Notes: generated by a model from the sequence alone, not told the origin. 64,000 nt of DNA from Rhodamnia argentea (GCF_020921035.1 NC_063155.1:20727311-20791310), one strand, 5' to 3'; numbered from the stretch's first letter, positions 50,020 to 62,904 are shown. Numbers and translations are program-made.

Positions 50020-51860
50020 CGGGAAATTACACAAAACTCGGTCGGACTTTGGTTGTATTTTTCAATGGCTATTCCTCCTTTGTATTTGTTTAGCATGTGC
50101 AATTCACATGACTTTTAAGACGTAAAAGTTGCATCTTGTTATTTTTCAAGGAATACTCTCATTTACCCATGATTTTTAGGGGTGAGCGGTTCCAGGTCGG
50201 TCCAAATTCTATGTATCCATCAAAATCGATTTCGTAAAATTTTGAAACTTGAAACCTATCGTGCATACACTAGAACCCGAAACTTGCTCTGTCACAGGTT
50301 CTAATGGCTACTGGAGTTCCACATGTATTCTTAATCGAATAATTGCAATGAATCATCATATCTAAAAATCATCATTTACTACTACAATCCACTAATTATA
50401 GCTCATATTTAGACACACGAAAAATATGAAATATGAACAAAATAATAGTCTTAGTCATAGATATGAAAACTCATTAGTGGTTCCAGATTACATACTCATC
50501 AAGGGATGGCATAAAATAAGAAAGATATAAAGACTTGTGGAACATAGAATCTGTCTATTGGAATCGGTTGTTCAATTTTTGAAACCTAAAAGGCTAAAAC
50601 CTATCATGCATACTGAGGAACCTGTTCGGTTCTCGATTCTATCCTTGAACCATGTTCACTGCTGTTGATTTCTACAAAAATACCAAAACATATTTGTATA
50701 TCATCATAAAAGCATATTATGAATATTCTAATGGAACTAACAAGTTCTTTTTCGAAAAAGAAACAAATTCCCGCATTGACCGGGAAAAGTCGCGGGATGT
50801 CCTAAATGAATGGCACGTGTTGCATCGCCATCCAGATTTTTTTTTCCCCTTTTTCCCATGAGCTGCTTTTCTTGATCTTGATTCTTTAACGTACGTATGT
50901 ATCTAATCTATATCATTTTTCAAATTAAGGACGGAACAAATTCAGTTATCCAAAAGTAAATGAAAATCATCATTACTCTTCGTTTATCATAAATTCTCGT
51001 ACTATCCTAGGAAACACGGACCATTTTCAAAGGCTTTCGTATCATGATGGACGTGTGCCATCCGACACGCATGACACGCGACCGACACATCATCAACAAG
51101 TGTTAGATATCCAACACGAGATCAATGCTCTGGACAAGTCAATGATATGCGAGTCCAGCATGTCGATATGTCATTTCAATACGCACAAGGTAAATTTTAA
51201 ATATTTTCAATAAATTAGGATTCAAAATGTAAATCTATAAAAAAAATATACATATTTAAGTCATATACCCAATTATTTCAAAATTAATATGCCTAGCCGG
51301 GAAAAAAAAACCTAATCGATGGATCCCTAATAGAAAAAGAAGAAGCAATTCACTGCTAATATTTCTATGTATATGATAATTTATCATGTATATCTAAAAA
51401 TATATATTTAATATATAATATATCCCAACGTATCAGATTTTTCTATTTTTAAGAAATAATGTGTTGACGTGTCGTATAATGTTATGTTGTATAATGTGTC
51501 GGTGCTCCTTATTATCTCGTTAACATAAACACGCTTATGTACAAGCGACGCGAGAGATTTGATAATCGGATCTAGAAGAACGCACAAATCGAGAGAAGAC
51601 TTAACTCATCCGTGCCCGACTATTTTGTACGTTCAATTTGTATAAAGTTTATTTTCTTAAAAGGTTAGATATATGCATAAGTTTATTTGCACGCATGAGA
51701 GAACTCCACGTTTCTCAAGGTTTTGTTGTTTTTTCTTTTCCATTTGTCGTTGTATGAGAACATCATATGAGAAAGCGGTGGCTGGTCACGTACGTCATGT
51801 ACATTTACGATAAAATCCACGATATTTAGTCATGCTCGCAAGCCCACGGCCGGTGGCTAG
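50020..51860. other. Dabb3 upstream region within array copy 1, no gene
   Basis: AT-rich, homologous to 56220-58090 in copy 2 and in part to 62900-63560 in copy 3. Begins with the GGGAAATTACACAAAACTCG relic of the promoter-adjacent TIR element. Bases 50180-50680 contain ACCTGTTCGGTTCTCGATT-like repeats. No frame of interest. Confidence 0.5.
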
Positions 51861-51879
51861 CAGGGCTACCGGCCCAAAC

Positions 51880-52100
51880 CAACAAAAAAAGAAAAGAAAA
51901 AAAAATAATTAAAAAATAAAAGATAATAAAAAAATATAAAAATATTATTGAGAATTTGCCACGCAAGCACCGGCCAACCAAATGAACTAAATTAACATAA
52001 TTGCAAAATATTTAGGATTTAGTTTGCAGAGAAAAAAGTTTAGGACCGTACTAATACAATTGCAATAGGTTTATGATTTTATTTTTTATAATTTTCCAGA
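51880..52100. mobile_element. Decayed MITE related to the 11495 element
   Basis: Contains GGTTTATGATTTTA and TTTAGGACCGTACTAATACAAT next to an A-rich tract; homologue at about 58100-58330 in copy 2. Ends not resolved. Confidence 0.45.
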
Positions 52101-52658
52101 GAAACAAGATCAAAATTTAAGTGCCAATTGCTTACCGAGCTTATGTTGTTTCTTAAGGATCTTGTATATGTCTTCCCACGAAATAAATAGACCAATTATG
52201 GATCATGCATGAATATGTTATATAGTTTGACTTTATAGTAACAAGAGATAATTATTTGACTTAAATGCAAAAAATTGGGAAGAGAAATTCTACTCGGGAA
52301 CATGAATTTTATCCAGTTACCAAACGCATTCCGATTCTCTAAAACTAGTTTAAAGAACAAAATCAGAAAAATCAATTCTGAACTGAATTGCTTTTTCGGT
52401 TTAAAATAGTTGCCAAACGCAACCTAAATAATCTGTTTTAAGACGTCAACAAGATTGGTAAGTCTGTTAAAGAAAGGTTGGAATTTTACTATAAAAATAG
52501 GGAAATATAAAATGCTGTTAACAGAGACAAATATAGGTAAATATAAGATGTTGTTAAGAGAGACAACTAAAAACTAGTTCAATATAAGAAAATTTGATGT
52601 TGGTGGAACGCCCATTTTATAAAATCTGCTAGAGATCTAAAACGTGTCATTTTTTTAA

Positions 52659-52993
52659 GGGAAAATTACTCAATCAATCATAAATTTATTGTATGGATAC
52701 CAATTCAATCCCAAACTTTTTAATTTTGTCAATTTAGTCTTGAACATTTGTGCAAAATTTCAATGCACCATTCCCGTACATTTTTGCTGAAAATCGTTGA
52801 CGTGATGGACTAGTCTTCATCAGCTATCCTATGTGGCGCATCGACGCAGTAGCAATTTCCGTCAAAATTTGGTTGGAAGGACTATATTGGAATTTTTGTG
52901 CAAAGATTTACGACTAAGCTAGCAAAATTAAATAGATGAGGACTGAATTAGCAACCATACAATTAGATGTAGCATTGATTGGATAATGTTCCC
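52659..52993. mobile_element. MITE family B, copy 3
   Basis: GGGAAAATTACTCAATCAATC to an inverted TTGATTGGATAATGTTCCC; about 335 bp. Confidence 0.75.
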
Positions 52994-54916
52994 TGTTTAC
53001 TACTAGTAACTTTTTTAAATTTACCATCTCTTTTAGTAATTTACCAGCATGAAATTGTTTCCTTGGTCAGATTCCGTCTTGAACTATTGACATTTTGTCG
53101 AAAGTTCCATATTTAAACGAGGCATGTGTGCTATTATAAGTGTCATTTTGATTAAGGATCAATGCCCGTCCTTCGCGGAAGAGAAGTATTGAAGACTACA
53201 TGAAGGCACGTTCCTCCTCTGATGATATTGAGAATACGCCCGTCCTTTGCAGATCAGAAATCAAATTGTTCCCTCTTGCACCAGCTATTACAATTACCAG
53301 CTAACGCTTCCTTCGCCAGTTGAGTCGTTTGAGCCGTGCCCGTCCGGCTTGAAGACGGGTCGTGTACTTTGAAGGGCCGGGCCAAACCTTTGAAGGGTTT
53401 CACGTAAAATACAAAAATCCCAATAAATAGAAGATCAATTTCTTCAATTCCTTTCAAGTTAAGTAAATTTTTCTCTTACTCATTCTTGATTAAAAAAACT
53501 TCTTTTGAGCTTGTTTCTAATTTGTTTTCTGTTAACTCTCATGGGAATGTCGGTAGGCAGAGGAGGATTCGAGGAGCGATAATAGAAATCTGAGTAGTAC
53601 ATTCAATTGAAACTAAGTTGCTTCTACTCAAATATTATATGCACATGTGTAAAATATCCTTTAAATGAACTGACCCTAGGTTCGTATGCCGAAGGGATCA
53701 GGCTGAAAGGACCCAAGAAGAAGAGTCCCTCAAAGTGTTGTCGGTTCTGAACCGAGGTCCGGTGCATGTGACATTATTTATTTATATTTTTATATATTAT
53801 GCAAATAAATAAAAATTTGAAATTCGATTTAATAAATCAGCTCTGTGATCTTCGTTATTTTAATTTTTTCAGACTTGCCGATTTCTTCACTCTCCCTTTC
53901 TTTTCTTTTACTTCGTCTTCCTGCTACATAGATGCCTCCAACATTCAGTGTAACCATCACTGTCGACCATTTATGCTGCCAATTTTGTTCTTTTCATCGT
54001 CTCTCCGACACAAATTGTGCCTTCTTTTAAAGCCATTAAATTTGAGCACAAGTGTCTCACTAGCAAATCAGAATAAGAGATTATCAACGACAGCCTGTAT
54101 TGAGTATGGCCTTGCCCGAGGCCGCGATGGTCTGGACAAGGCTGGGCGAGGCCGCTACCCTTGTGCATATCATTATTTCTATACGCGTGAGTCTCACTTG
54201 ATGCATAGAGTTCAAAACATAGGCCCCCACGTGACTTTTGGAGGAGAAATTACATCAGTCATATTAGCCCCACACACACACACAAAAATTGAGACTTGCT
54301 AAGCATAATCCAGTTGACAAAACTAATGCCAACCATATCCAAACTCATAAATGCGTGCCACCAAAATTAACATTTGTTCAGATTCAGTTTGAAGTACTGA
54401 TTATTGAAATATCTATATTAATCGTGGCATGTGTAGTGTTATAAATGTCATTTAAATAAAGGATTAAGCCAATGAGGATCCTAAGAGAACTTGATGAGGG
54501 CATTTGACTGGAATCTTTTTGAGTCACTTGCAAGTTTTGTATTGATGTAGTACACATCAATTCGATAATTTACGGAAATAGAAGTTTTGTGATTAAAGAT
54601 CAATGTCCGTCCTTCGCGGATCATAAGTATTGAAGACTCCCTGAAGGCACGTTCTTCCTTTGATGATATTGAGAATATGCCCCTCCTTTGCGAATCAGAT
54701 ATGAAACTAAAGGGAACACACTTTCCAACGATCAAGAACAGCAAAAAGTTTCAAATATGAAACTAAAGGGGACGCACTTCCCAAAGGTCAAGAACAGCAA
54801 AATGTCAGCCACATCTTTTTTTTTTTTTTCTTTTCGGGTGGGGCATCTTGACTGGTAAGTGAAAGATTGCAGGCAACGATGGTTAACTTGATGTTGGGTA
54901 ACTTCTGTTGGTAGAT

Positions 54917-55123
54917 TCATTTGCATCTAGCGCTGACAAAAGTCCATGATCTGTGAAGGGAAGAAATTTGCAGTAATCCACAGTGGGGCCGCTGTGACTT
55001 TCCATTGTTAGTAATTAGATAGAAGTAGTGACAGAAGTGCTGGATCCATGTGAGAGAGTCACGGAGCCTTCCACTTCCACTGGTTGATCTCCATCTACCA
55101 TGTGATATTTTCAGTCTAGGCAT
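54917..55123 (-). other. Conserved 68-codon reading frame, array copy 2
   Basis: As at 48757, with R for G at position 10. Status as a gene is unsupported. Confidence 0.35.
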
Positions 55124-55675
55124 ATCAATCTCAACAGCATGTGCCCTTTTGTATTTATGTGTGTGTGGGAGAGAGATTGCAGTGACTGTCTGACTTTAAA
55201 ATGGGTTATTTACTTTGAGGTCACGCAAAATGGATTTACAGATATAACAGTTTTGCATAGACGATGTAAGATCCAAGACATATTCGACGGTTTTTTCGAT
55301 TATAACGAATTGTTCAAAAAAGATGTCTCATTCTTTCTATACGACTTTCTGCCTTCCCGAGACAATAATACATGTTTATATAGATTCAGTGATATTTACC
55401 AATTATTTGACTGAAGGCATTAACATTACTAAAAATTCCGTGCCAACCTAAGGAAATATGAAAAGACAGAAAAATAGCAAAGAATGGACATACCATGTTT
55501 GTCCTTCATTAATCTAAACTTAGATAATACATATTCCACGTTGTGATACAGCATGATTCCTCAGTCGTAATTTTGCCAAGACTAAGTCTCTCAATCCTAA
55601 ACCATGTTAATCACCATGCCCAACACAACGACTTATTATTCGAACACAACACCGGTAGAGGTTTGCGATGCGATG

Positions 55676-56156
55676 TTAATTTGGGTTACAGAAAGGAGTC
55701 GGCTTGTAGTCGATCACGACTAGCTTCTCCACATGGGGCCAGCACAGCTCGTGGAACTCGAGGTGAGCAGGATGAACCATGTACTCTGCGATCCCCTCGG
55801 CGCTCTCGAACGTGAGCTCGAAGACGTGGGTGAAGCCTTCTTGCAAGTTCTCGATGCTCACGTCCTTGCCCCTAAAAATTTCACAGGAGGAAGACAATGG
55901 TAAACCCCAAAGATCAAGCATCTGAACAAAACTGGCTAAGGAAACATTCCCCAATGGATGCACCCAACTTCTGGTGCGGGGGAGTAAAGGGAAAGAGCGC
56001 AAGAGAAGAATACATGTGCCAAGATTTCAAGGATTCGACGAGGTTGACGAGGTTGGAGTAACCCTTGATGAGTTGCTCGATGTGGTCTGGTGGGGTTTCA
56101 GGTTTGAACTTGAAAAGCAGCACACGCCTCACGAATCCCTTCGCTTCCACCTCCAT
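55676..56156 (-). CDS. Stress-response A/B-barrel (Dabb) protein, Dabb4
   Basis: Intact two-exon gene, 112 residues: exon 1 56156-56014, intron 56013-55872 (142 bp, GT-AG), exon 2 55871-55676. Starts MEVEAKGFVRRVLLFKFKPE, then HIEQLIKGYSNLVNLVE, and KSWHM over the splice junction, so the Trp of FHW in Dabb1/2 is moved and the split codon is Met. Then GKDVSIENLQEGFTHVFELT, EYMVHPAHLEF, VVIDYKPTPFCNPN. One extra residue near the start and two at the end compared with Dabb1. Small dimeric alpha/beta-barrel of the HS1 type; partner unknown. Confidence 0.9.
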
Positions 56157-56201
56157 TGTTGGTTTCCTGCTTGGGAGTTCAAAATGACCGTCCCCTATCC
56201 C

Positions 56202-56212
56202 CTTATTTATAG
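56202..56212 (-). promoter_or_regulatory. TATA box of Dabb4
   Basis: CTATAAATAAGGG on the minus strand, about 50 bp upstream of the ATG, directly followed upstream by the GGGAAATTACACAAAACTCG relic. Confidence 0.65.
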
Positions 56213-56219
56213 TTGTTTC

Positions 56220-58090
56220 GGGAAATTACACAAAACTCGGTCGGACTTTGGCTGTATTTTTCAACGGCTATTCCTCCTTTGTATTTGTTTAGCATGTGCA
56301 ATTCACATGACTTTTAAGACGTAAAAGTTGCATCTCGTTATTTTTCAAGGAATGCTCTCAATTACCCATGATTTTTAGGGGTAAGCGGTTCCAGGTCGGT
56401 TCTAGTTCCAAGTACCCGTCAAAATCGATTCTCTAAATTTTGAAATCTGAAATCTACCGTGCATACATTGGAACCTAAAACTACTCTGTCACGGGTTCTA
56501 ATGTCTACTCGGATTCCACATGTATTCTTAATTCAACGATTATAGTGAATCATCACATCTAAAGATCATCATTTGCTATTACAATCCATCGACCAAAGCT
56601 TATATTTAGACACGCGAAAAATATGAAATATGAAAAAAGAAATAGTCTCAGTCATGGATATTGTCGAGAATGGAAATTCATATTAGTGATTTCAGATTAC
56701 ACACTCATCAACGGATACTATGGAATACCATAAGATTGTGCAAATGCATAGAATAAAAAAAAAAAATACAAAGACTTGTGAAACATAGAATCCAAACCGA
56801 TTCTCCAATTTTTATAACTTGAAAGGCTAAAACCTACCATGTATATTGAGGAACCTGTTCGGTTCTCGATTTTACCCTCGAACCATGCTCACTCCTGTTG
56901 ATTTCTACAAAAATACCAAAATATATTTATATATCATCAGAAAAGCATACTATGAATAGTCTAATAGAACTAACAAGTTATTTTCCGAAAAAGAAACAAA
57001 TTCCCGCGGTGACCGGGAAAAGTCGCAGGACGTCTTAAAGGAACGGCATGTGTTGCATCGCCGTCCAGATTTTTTTCCCTTTTTTCCCATGAGCTGCTTT
57101 TCTTGATCTTGATTCTTTAACGTACGTATTAATCTAATCTATAACCATCCTCGAATTAAGGGCAGAACAAATTCAGTTATCCAAAGTAAATGAAATCATC
57201 ATTAATCTTCGTTTGTCATAAATTCTCATACTATCTTAGGAAACACAGACCCTCTCCGAAGGCATTCACACGTCCGACACGGGACCGACACGTGACCAAT
57301 AAGTATCGGACATCCGACATGTGGTCAACGCTCCAACACGTTAATGACACACAAGTCCAGCATCTTGACATGTCATTTCGACACTCACATGGCAAATTTT
57401 AAATATTTTTAATAAATTATGGGTCAAAATATAAATCTATCAAAAATATACATATTCAAGTCATATGCCGAGCCATTTCAAAATTAATATAACTAGCGAG
57501 CAAAAAAAGACAAAAACCTAATTGGTGGATCCCTAATAGAAGAAGAAGAAGCAACTTACCTCTAATATTTTTATGTATATGATAATTTATCATATATATC
57601 TAAAAATATACATTTAATATATAATGTATCACAACGTGTCAGATTTCTCTATTTTTTGAGAAATGGCAGATCGGCGTGTCGTGTCATGTTGTGTCCTGTA
57701 GTGTGTCGATACTACTAATTATCTCGTTAATATAAACATGCTTATATACAAGCAACATGAGAGATTCGATAATCGGATCTAGAAGAGTGCACAAATCAAG
57801 AGATGCAGCGGTTTTTTAATTCGGACTCAATTCTATGCGTGCCCGAGTATTTTGTACTTTCAATTTGTATGACGTTTATTTTCTTAAAAGGTTAGATATA
57901 TACATAAGTTTATTTGTACACATGAGAGAACTCCACGTTTCTCAGGGTTTTGTTGTTTTTATTTTTCCTTTTGTCATTGTATGAGAACATCATATGAGAA
58001 AGCAGTGGCTGGTCACGTACGTCTTGTACGTTGACGATAAAATCCACGAGATTTAGTCATGCTCACAGGCCCTCGGCCGGTTTCCGGCGG
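56220..58090. other. Dabb4 upstream region within array copy 2, no gene
   Basis: Homologue of 50020-51860 with small indels. AT-rich, nothing coding recognised. Confidence 0.5.
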
Positions 58091-58880
58091 GGCTACTGGC
58101 CCAAACCAACAAAAAAGGAAAAGAAAGAATAAAAATATAATTAAGAAATAAAAAAAATTACAATCTTATTAAGAACTTGCCATGTAAGCACCGGCCGACC
58201 AAATGAACTGAATTAATACAATTGCAAAAGGTTTATGACTCAATTGGTAGATTAAAAAGTTTAGAACTGAATCGATAATATTGGAATAGGTTTATGATTT
58301 TTTTAAAAATAATTTTCCAGAGAAACAATATCAAAAATTTAAGTGCAAATTATTTATTGAATTTATGTTCTTTCTTAAGGATCTTGTATATGTCTTCACG
58401 CTCCACGAAATAAATAGACTAATTATAGATCATGCATGAATATGCTATATAGGTTGACTTTATAGTAATTATTTGATTTAAATGCAAAAAATTGGGAAGA
58501 TAAATTGTGCTCTAGAATAGAAATTTTATCCTGTTACCAAAAGCATTATGATTCTCTAAAACTCGTTTCGGGAACAAAATAAAAAAAGATCAATTCGGAG
58601 CTGAATTGATTTTTCGGATTAAAATAGTTGCCAAACGCACCCTAAATAATCTGTTTTGGACATTGATAAGATTGGTAAGTCAGTTAAAGAAAAGTTGGAA
58701 TTTTTCTATGAATGTAGGGAACTATAAGATGCGGTTACCAGAGACGACAAATATACATAAGTATAAGATGTAATTAAGAGAGACACATAAAAACTAGTCA
58801 AATATAAGAAAATTCGATATTGCTGGAAAGCCCATTTTATAAAATCTCAGAGAGATCTAAAAAGTGTCATGTTTTTTTAA

Positions 58881-59063
58881 GGGAAAATTACCCAATTAAT
58901 CATTAATTTATTGTACAAATAATAATTTGGTCCCAAACTTTTTAATTTTGTCAATTTAGTCTTGCACATTTGCGCAAAATTCCAATGTACCGTTCTAATT
59001 AATTTTCCCCAGAAATCGCTGACGTGGCAGTCCAATCTTCACCGGCCATCCTATGTGGCACAA
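58881..59063. mobile_element. MITE family B, copy 4, truncated
   Basis: Left half only, from GGGAAAATTACCCAATTAATC to CCTATGTGGCACA, where the inverted segment interrupts it. Confidence 0.7.
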
Positions 59064-59690
59064 CTGGTTGCTAATCTCCCTCTCTCTCACACACTTGCGC
59101 GCGCGGGCGCGCACACAAAAACACAAAAGGGCACGTGCTGTTGAGATTGATATGTCTAGACTGAAAATATCACATGGTAGATGGAGATCAACCAGTGGAA
59201 GGGGATGGCTCTGTGACTCTCTCACATGGATCCAGCACTTCTGTCACTACTTCTATCTAATTACTAATAATGGAAAGTCACAGCGGTCCCACTGTGGATT
59301 ACTGCAAATTTCTTCCCTTCACAGATCATGGACTTTTGTGAGCACTAGATACAAATGAATCTACCAACAAAAGTTACCCAACATCAAGTTAACCATCATT
59401 GCCTGCAATCTTTCACTTACCAGTCAATATGCCCCTCCAGAAAAGGTAGGCGCCGAAAGAAACATAAAAAAAAAAAAGAGAGAGAGAGGATATGGCTGAC
59501 ATTTTGCTGTTCTTGACCGTTGGGAAGTGTGTCCCCTTCAGTTTCATATTTGAAATTTCGAATTGTCTTTCTTTTGTTTCTTCTTGCGCCTGCCTTTCTG
59601 GTGGGGCATGTTGACCGGTAAGTGAAAGATCGCAGGTAATGATATTGCCATTTTGTGTGTCCCCTTCATGTGGTATTAACATTTTGTCAG
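59064..59690. repeat. Inverted copy of the 68-codon-frame segment
   Basis: Runs in reverse to 54.65-55.16 and 61.43-61.86 kb: contains AAAAGGGCACGTGCTGTTGAG, the plus-strand frame 59152-59358, TTAACCATCATTGCCTGCAATC, and reversed GTTGGGAAGTGTGTCCC. After 59690 the sequence rejoins the array order at GAGGCATGTGTGCTATTAT. The left edge has a (GCGCGC)-rich run at 59097-59115. Confidence 0.8.
59152..59358 (+). other. Conserved 68-codon reading frame, inverted copy
   Basis: Same frame as 48757 on the opposite strand, beginning MSRLKISHGRWRSTSG, still fully open despite several amino-acid changes. Confidence 0.35.
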
Positions 59691-60308
59691 ACTGAGGCAT
59701 GTGTGCTATTATGAGTGTCGGTGTGATTAAGGATCAATGCCCATCCTTTGCGGATCAGAAGTTTTCCACATGAAGGCACGATCCTCCTCCGATGATATTG
59801 AGAATACGCCGGTCCTTTGCGGATCAGAAATCGAATTGTTCCTCCTGCTGGCACCAGCTATTACCATCACCAGCTAACGCTTCCTTCCCCATTTGAGCCG
59901 CTTGAGCCACGCCCATCTGGCTTGAAGACGGGTCGTGTACCTCGAAGGGCTGGGCCAACGCTTTGAAGGGTTTCACGTAAAATACAAAAATCCCAATAAG
60001 TAGAAGATCAATTTCTTCAAATCTTTTCGAGTTAAGTAAATTTTTCTCTTACTCATTCTTGAAAAAAAATTCTTTTGACCTTGTTACTAATTTGTTTTCT
60101 CTTAACTCTCACGGGAATGCCGATAGGTGGATGACAATTCGAGGAGAGATAATAGAAATCTAAGTAGTACATTCAATTGAAATTAAGTTATCCTTCTACT
60201 CAAATATTATATGCTTATGTGTAAAATATCCTTTAAACGAATTGGCCCTCGGTTGGTATACCGAAGGGATCAAATTGAAAAGACCGAAGAAGAGGAGTCC
60301 CTCAAAGG

Positions 60309-60740
60309 GTTGTCGGTGCTGAACCGAGGTCCGATGCATGTGACTATTTATACATATATATTATGGAAATAAATAAAAATTTAAAATTAGATTTAATAAA
60401 ATCAACTTTATGATCTTCGTTATTTTAATTTTTTCAGACTTGCGGATTTCTTCACTCTCTTCTTTGTCTTTCTGCCACATAGATGCCATTTGATCTGCCT
60501 CCAACATTCAGTGTAACTCAAGGGGTTGTCGGTCTTGAACTAAGGTCCAATGCATGTGACTATTTATACATATATATTATGAAATAAATAAAAATTTGAA
60601 ATTCGATTTAATAAAATCAGCTCTGTGATCTTTGCTATTTTAATTTTTTCAGACTTGCGGATTTCTTCACTCTCTTTTTTGTCTTCCTACCACATAGATG
60701 CCATTAACACCTTGATCTGCCTCCAACATTCAGCGTAACC
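60309..60740. repeat. 216-bp internal direct duplication in array copy 3
   Basis: GTTGTCGGT...GTGACTATTTATACATATATA...CTTGCGGATTTCTTCACTC occurs at 60309 and again at 60525, with a small deletion in the first unit. Copies 0, 1 and 2 have one unit. Confidence 0.85.
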
Positions 60741-61606
60741 ATCATTGTCGACCATTTATGCTGCCAATTTGTTCTCTTCATCGTCTCCCCGACACAAACC
60801 TTGCCTCCCTTTAAAGCCATTGAATTTGAGCACCAGTATCTCACTGGCAAATCAAAATCAGAGATTATCAACGATAGCCTGTACTGAGTATGGCCTCGCC
60901 CAAGGCCGCAATGGTCTAGACAAGGCTAGGCCAAGGCCGCTACCCTTGTGCATATCATTATTTCTATACGCGTGAGTCTCATGTGGTGTATAGAGTTCAA
61001 AACATACGCACCCACATGACTTTTGGATGAGAAATTACATCGGTCATATTAACCACACACACAAAAAAAAAAATGTGGCACTTGCTTAGTGTAATTATAA
61101 CCAGTTGACAAAACTAATGCCAACCAGACAACCCTTAAAAGGACTTGGTGAGGGCATTTGTAGTGTTATAAATGTCATTTAAATAAAGGATTAAGCCAAT
61201 GAGGATCTGAAGAGGACTTGGTGAGGGCATTTGACTGGAACCTTTTTGAGTCACTTGCGAGTTTTGTATTAATCTCGTACACATCGATTCGAAAGTTTAA
61301 GGAAATAGAAGTTTTGTGATTGAGGATCACTGCCTGTCCTTCGCGGATCAGAAGTATTGAAGACTACATGAAGGCATGTTCCTCCTTTGATGATATTGAG
61401 AATATGCCCGTCTTTTGCGAATGAGATACGAAACTAAACGGGACACACTTCCCAACGGTCAAGACCAGCAAAATGTCAGCCACATCTTCTTCTTCTTTTT
61501 TTGTTTCTTTCAGCGCCTACCTTTTCTGGTGGGCAGATTGACTGGTAAGCGAAAGATTGCAGGCAATGATGGTTAACTTGATGTTGGGCAACTTTTGTTG
61601 GTAGAT

Positions 61607-61813
61607 TCATTCGTACCTAGTGCTGACAAAAGTCCATGATCTGTGAAGGGAAGAAATTTGCAGTGATCCACAACGGGACCGCTGCGACCTTCCATTATTA
61701 GTAATTAGATAGAAGCAGTGACAGAAGTGCTGGATCCATGTGAGAGAGTCCCAGAGCCTTCCACTTCTACTGGTTGATCTCCATCTACCATGGGATATTT
61801 TCAGCCTAGGCAT
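61607..61813 (-). other. Conserved 68-codon reading frame, array copy 3
   Basis: As at 48757, with about ten residue changes (for example SWTFVSTRYE at the end). Open. Confidence 0.35.
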
Positions 61814-62360
61814 ATCAATCTCAACAGCATGTGCCCTTTTGTGTTTGTGTGTGTGAGAGAGAGATTGCAGTGAATGTCCGGCTTTAAAATGGGTTGTTTA
61901 CTTTGAGGTCACGCAAAACTGATTTACAAATGTAACAATTTCGCATAGATGATGCAAGATCCGAGACATATTAGACGGCTTTTTCGATTATAACGAATTG
62001 TTCAAAAAAGATGTCTTATTCTTTCTATCAAACATTCTGCCTCCCAAAAACGGTAATGTATGTGTATATAGATTCAGTGAGATTTACCAATTATCAGACC
62101 GAAGGCATAAATATTACTGAAAATCCCGTGCCAACCTAAAGAAATATGAAAAGACAGAAAAACCGCAAAGAATGGACAGACCATGTTTGTCCTTCATTAA
62201 TCTGAACTTAGATACTACATATTTCACATTGTGATACAGCATGATTTTTTATTCGCAATTTTGCAAAGACTAAGTCTCTCAAGCCTGAACCATACTAATC
62301 ACCTTACCCAACACGACTTCCTATTCGAACACAACACTGGTAGAGGTTTGCGATGCGATG

Positions 62361-62841
62361 TTAATTCGGGTTACGGAAAGGAGTCAGCTTGTAGTCGATC
62401 ACGACTACCTTCTCCACAAGGGGCCAGAACAGCTCGTGGAACTCGAGGTGAGCAGGATGAGCCATGTACTCTGCAACCCCCTCGGCGCTCTCGTACGTGA
62501 GCTCGAAGACGTGGGTGAAGCCTTCTTGCAAGTTCTCGATGCTCACGTCCGTGCCCCTACAAATTTCACAGGAGGGAGAAAATGCTAAAGCCCAAAGATC
62601 AAGCATCTGAACAAAACTGGCTAAGGAAACATTCCGCGAAAGATGCACCCAACGTTTGGTGAGAGGGAGTAAAGGGAAAGAGCGCAAGAGAAGAATACAT
62701 GTGCCAAGATTTCAAGGATTCGACGAGGTTGACGAGATTGGAGTAACGCTTGATGGCTTCCTCTATTTGGTCTGGTGGGGTTTCAGGTTTGACCTTGAAA
62801 AGCAGCACACGCCTCACAAATCCCTTTGCTTCCTCCTCCAT
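62361..62841 (-). CDS. Stress-response A/B-barrel (Dabb) protein, Dabb5
   Basis: Intact two-exon gene, 112 residues: exon 1 62841-62699, intron 62698-62557 (142 bp, GT-AG), exon 2 62556-62361. Starts MEEEAKGFVRRVLLFKVKPE, then QIEEAIKRYSNLVNLVE, KSWHM at the junction, GTDVSIENLQEGFTHVFELT, EYMAHPAHLEF, VVVIDYKLTPFRNPN. Differs from Dabb4 at several sites, including GTDV for GKDV and YKLT for the otherwise constant YKPT. An upstream in-frame ATG (62919) lies before the TATA box and is rejected as the start. Same family role as Dabb4. Confidence 0.9.
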
Positions 62842-62887
62842 TGTTGGTTTCCTGCTTGGGCGTTCAAAATGACTGTCCACTATCCCC

Positions 62888-62899
62888 TCATTTATAATT
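62888..62899 (-). promoter_or_regulatory. TATA box of Dabb5
   Basis: ATTATAAATGAGG on the minus strand, about 50 bp upstream of the ATG, one base different from the other copies. Confidence 0.6.
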
Positions 62900-62904
62900 G
62901 TTTC

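Larger units (their letters stand above)
46106..52315. repeat. Tandem array copy 1
   Basis: About 6.2 kb. Landmarks in order: TAAAGAAAAGTTGGAATTTT (46260), MITE B (46451), GATCAATGCCCGTCCTTCGC (46947), the AAGGGTCGGGCCAACCC block (47162), the microsatellite (47530), the 68-codon frame (48757), Dabb3 (49478), and a CGTACGTCATGTAC patch (51789). The same order recurs about 6.21 kb downstream. Confidence 0.85.
52316..58536. repeat. Tandem array copy 2
   Basis: About 6.22 kb with the same landmark order as copy 1: MITE B 52659, GATCAATGCCCGTCCTTCGC 53156, the AAGGGCCGGGCCAAACC block 53373, the 68-codon frame 54917, Dabb4 55676-56156, and a CGTACGTCTTGTAC patch near 58015. Best preserved copy. 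Confidence 0.85.
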
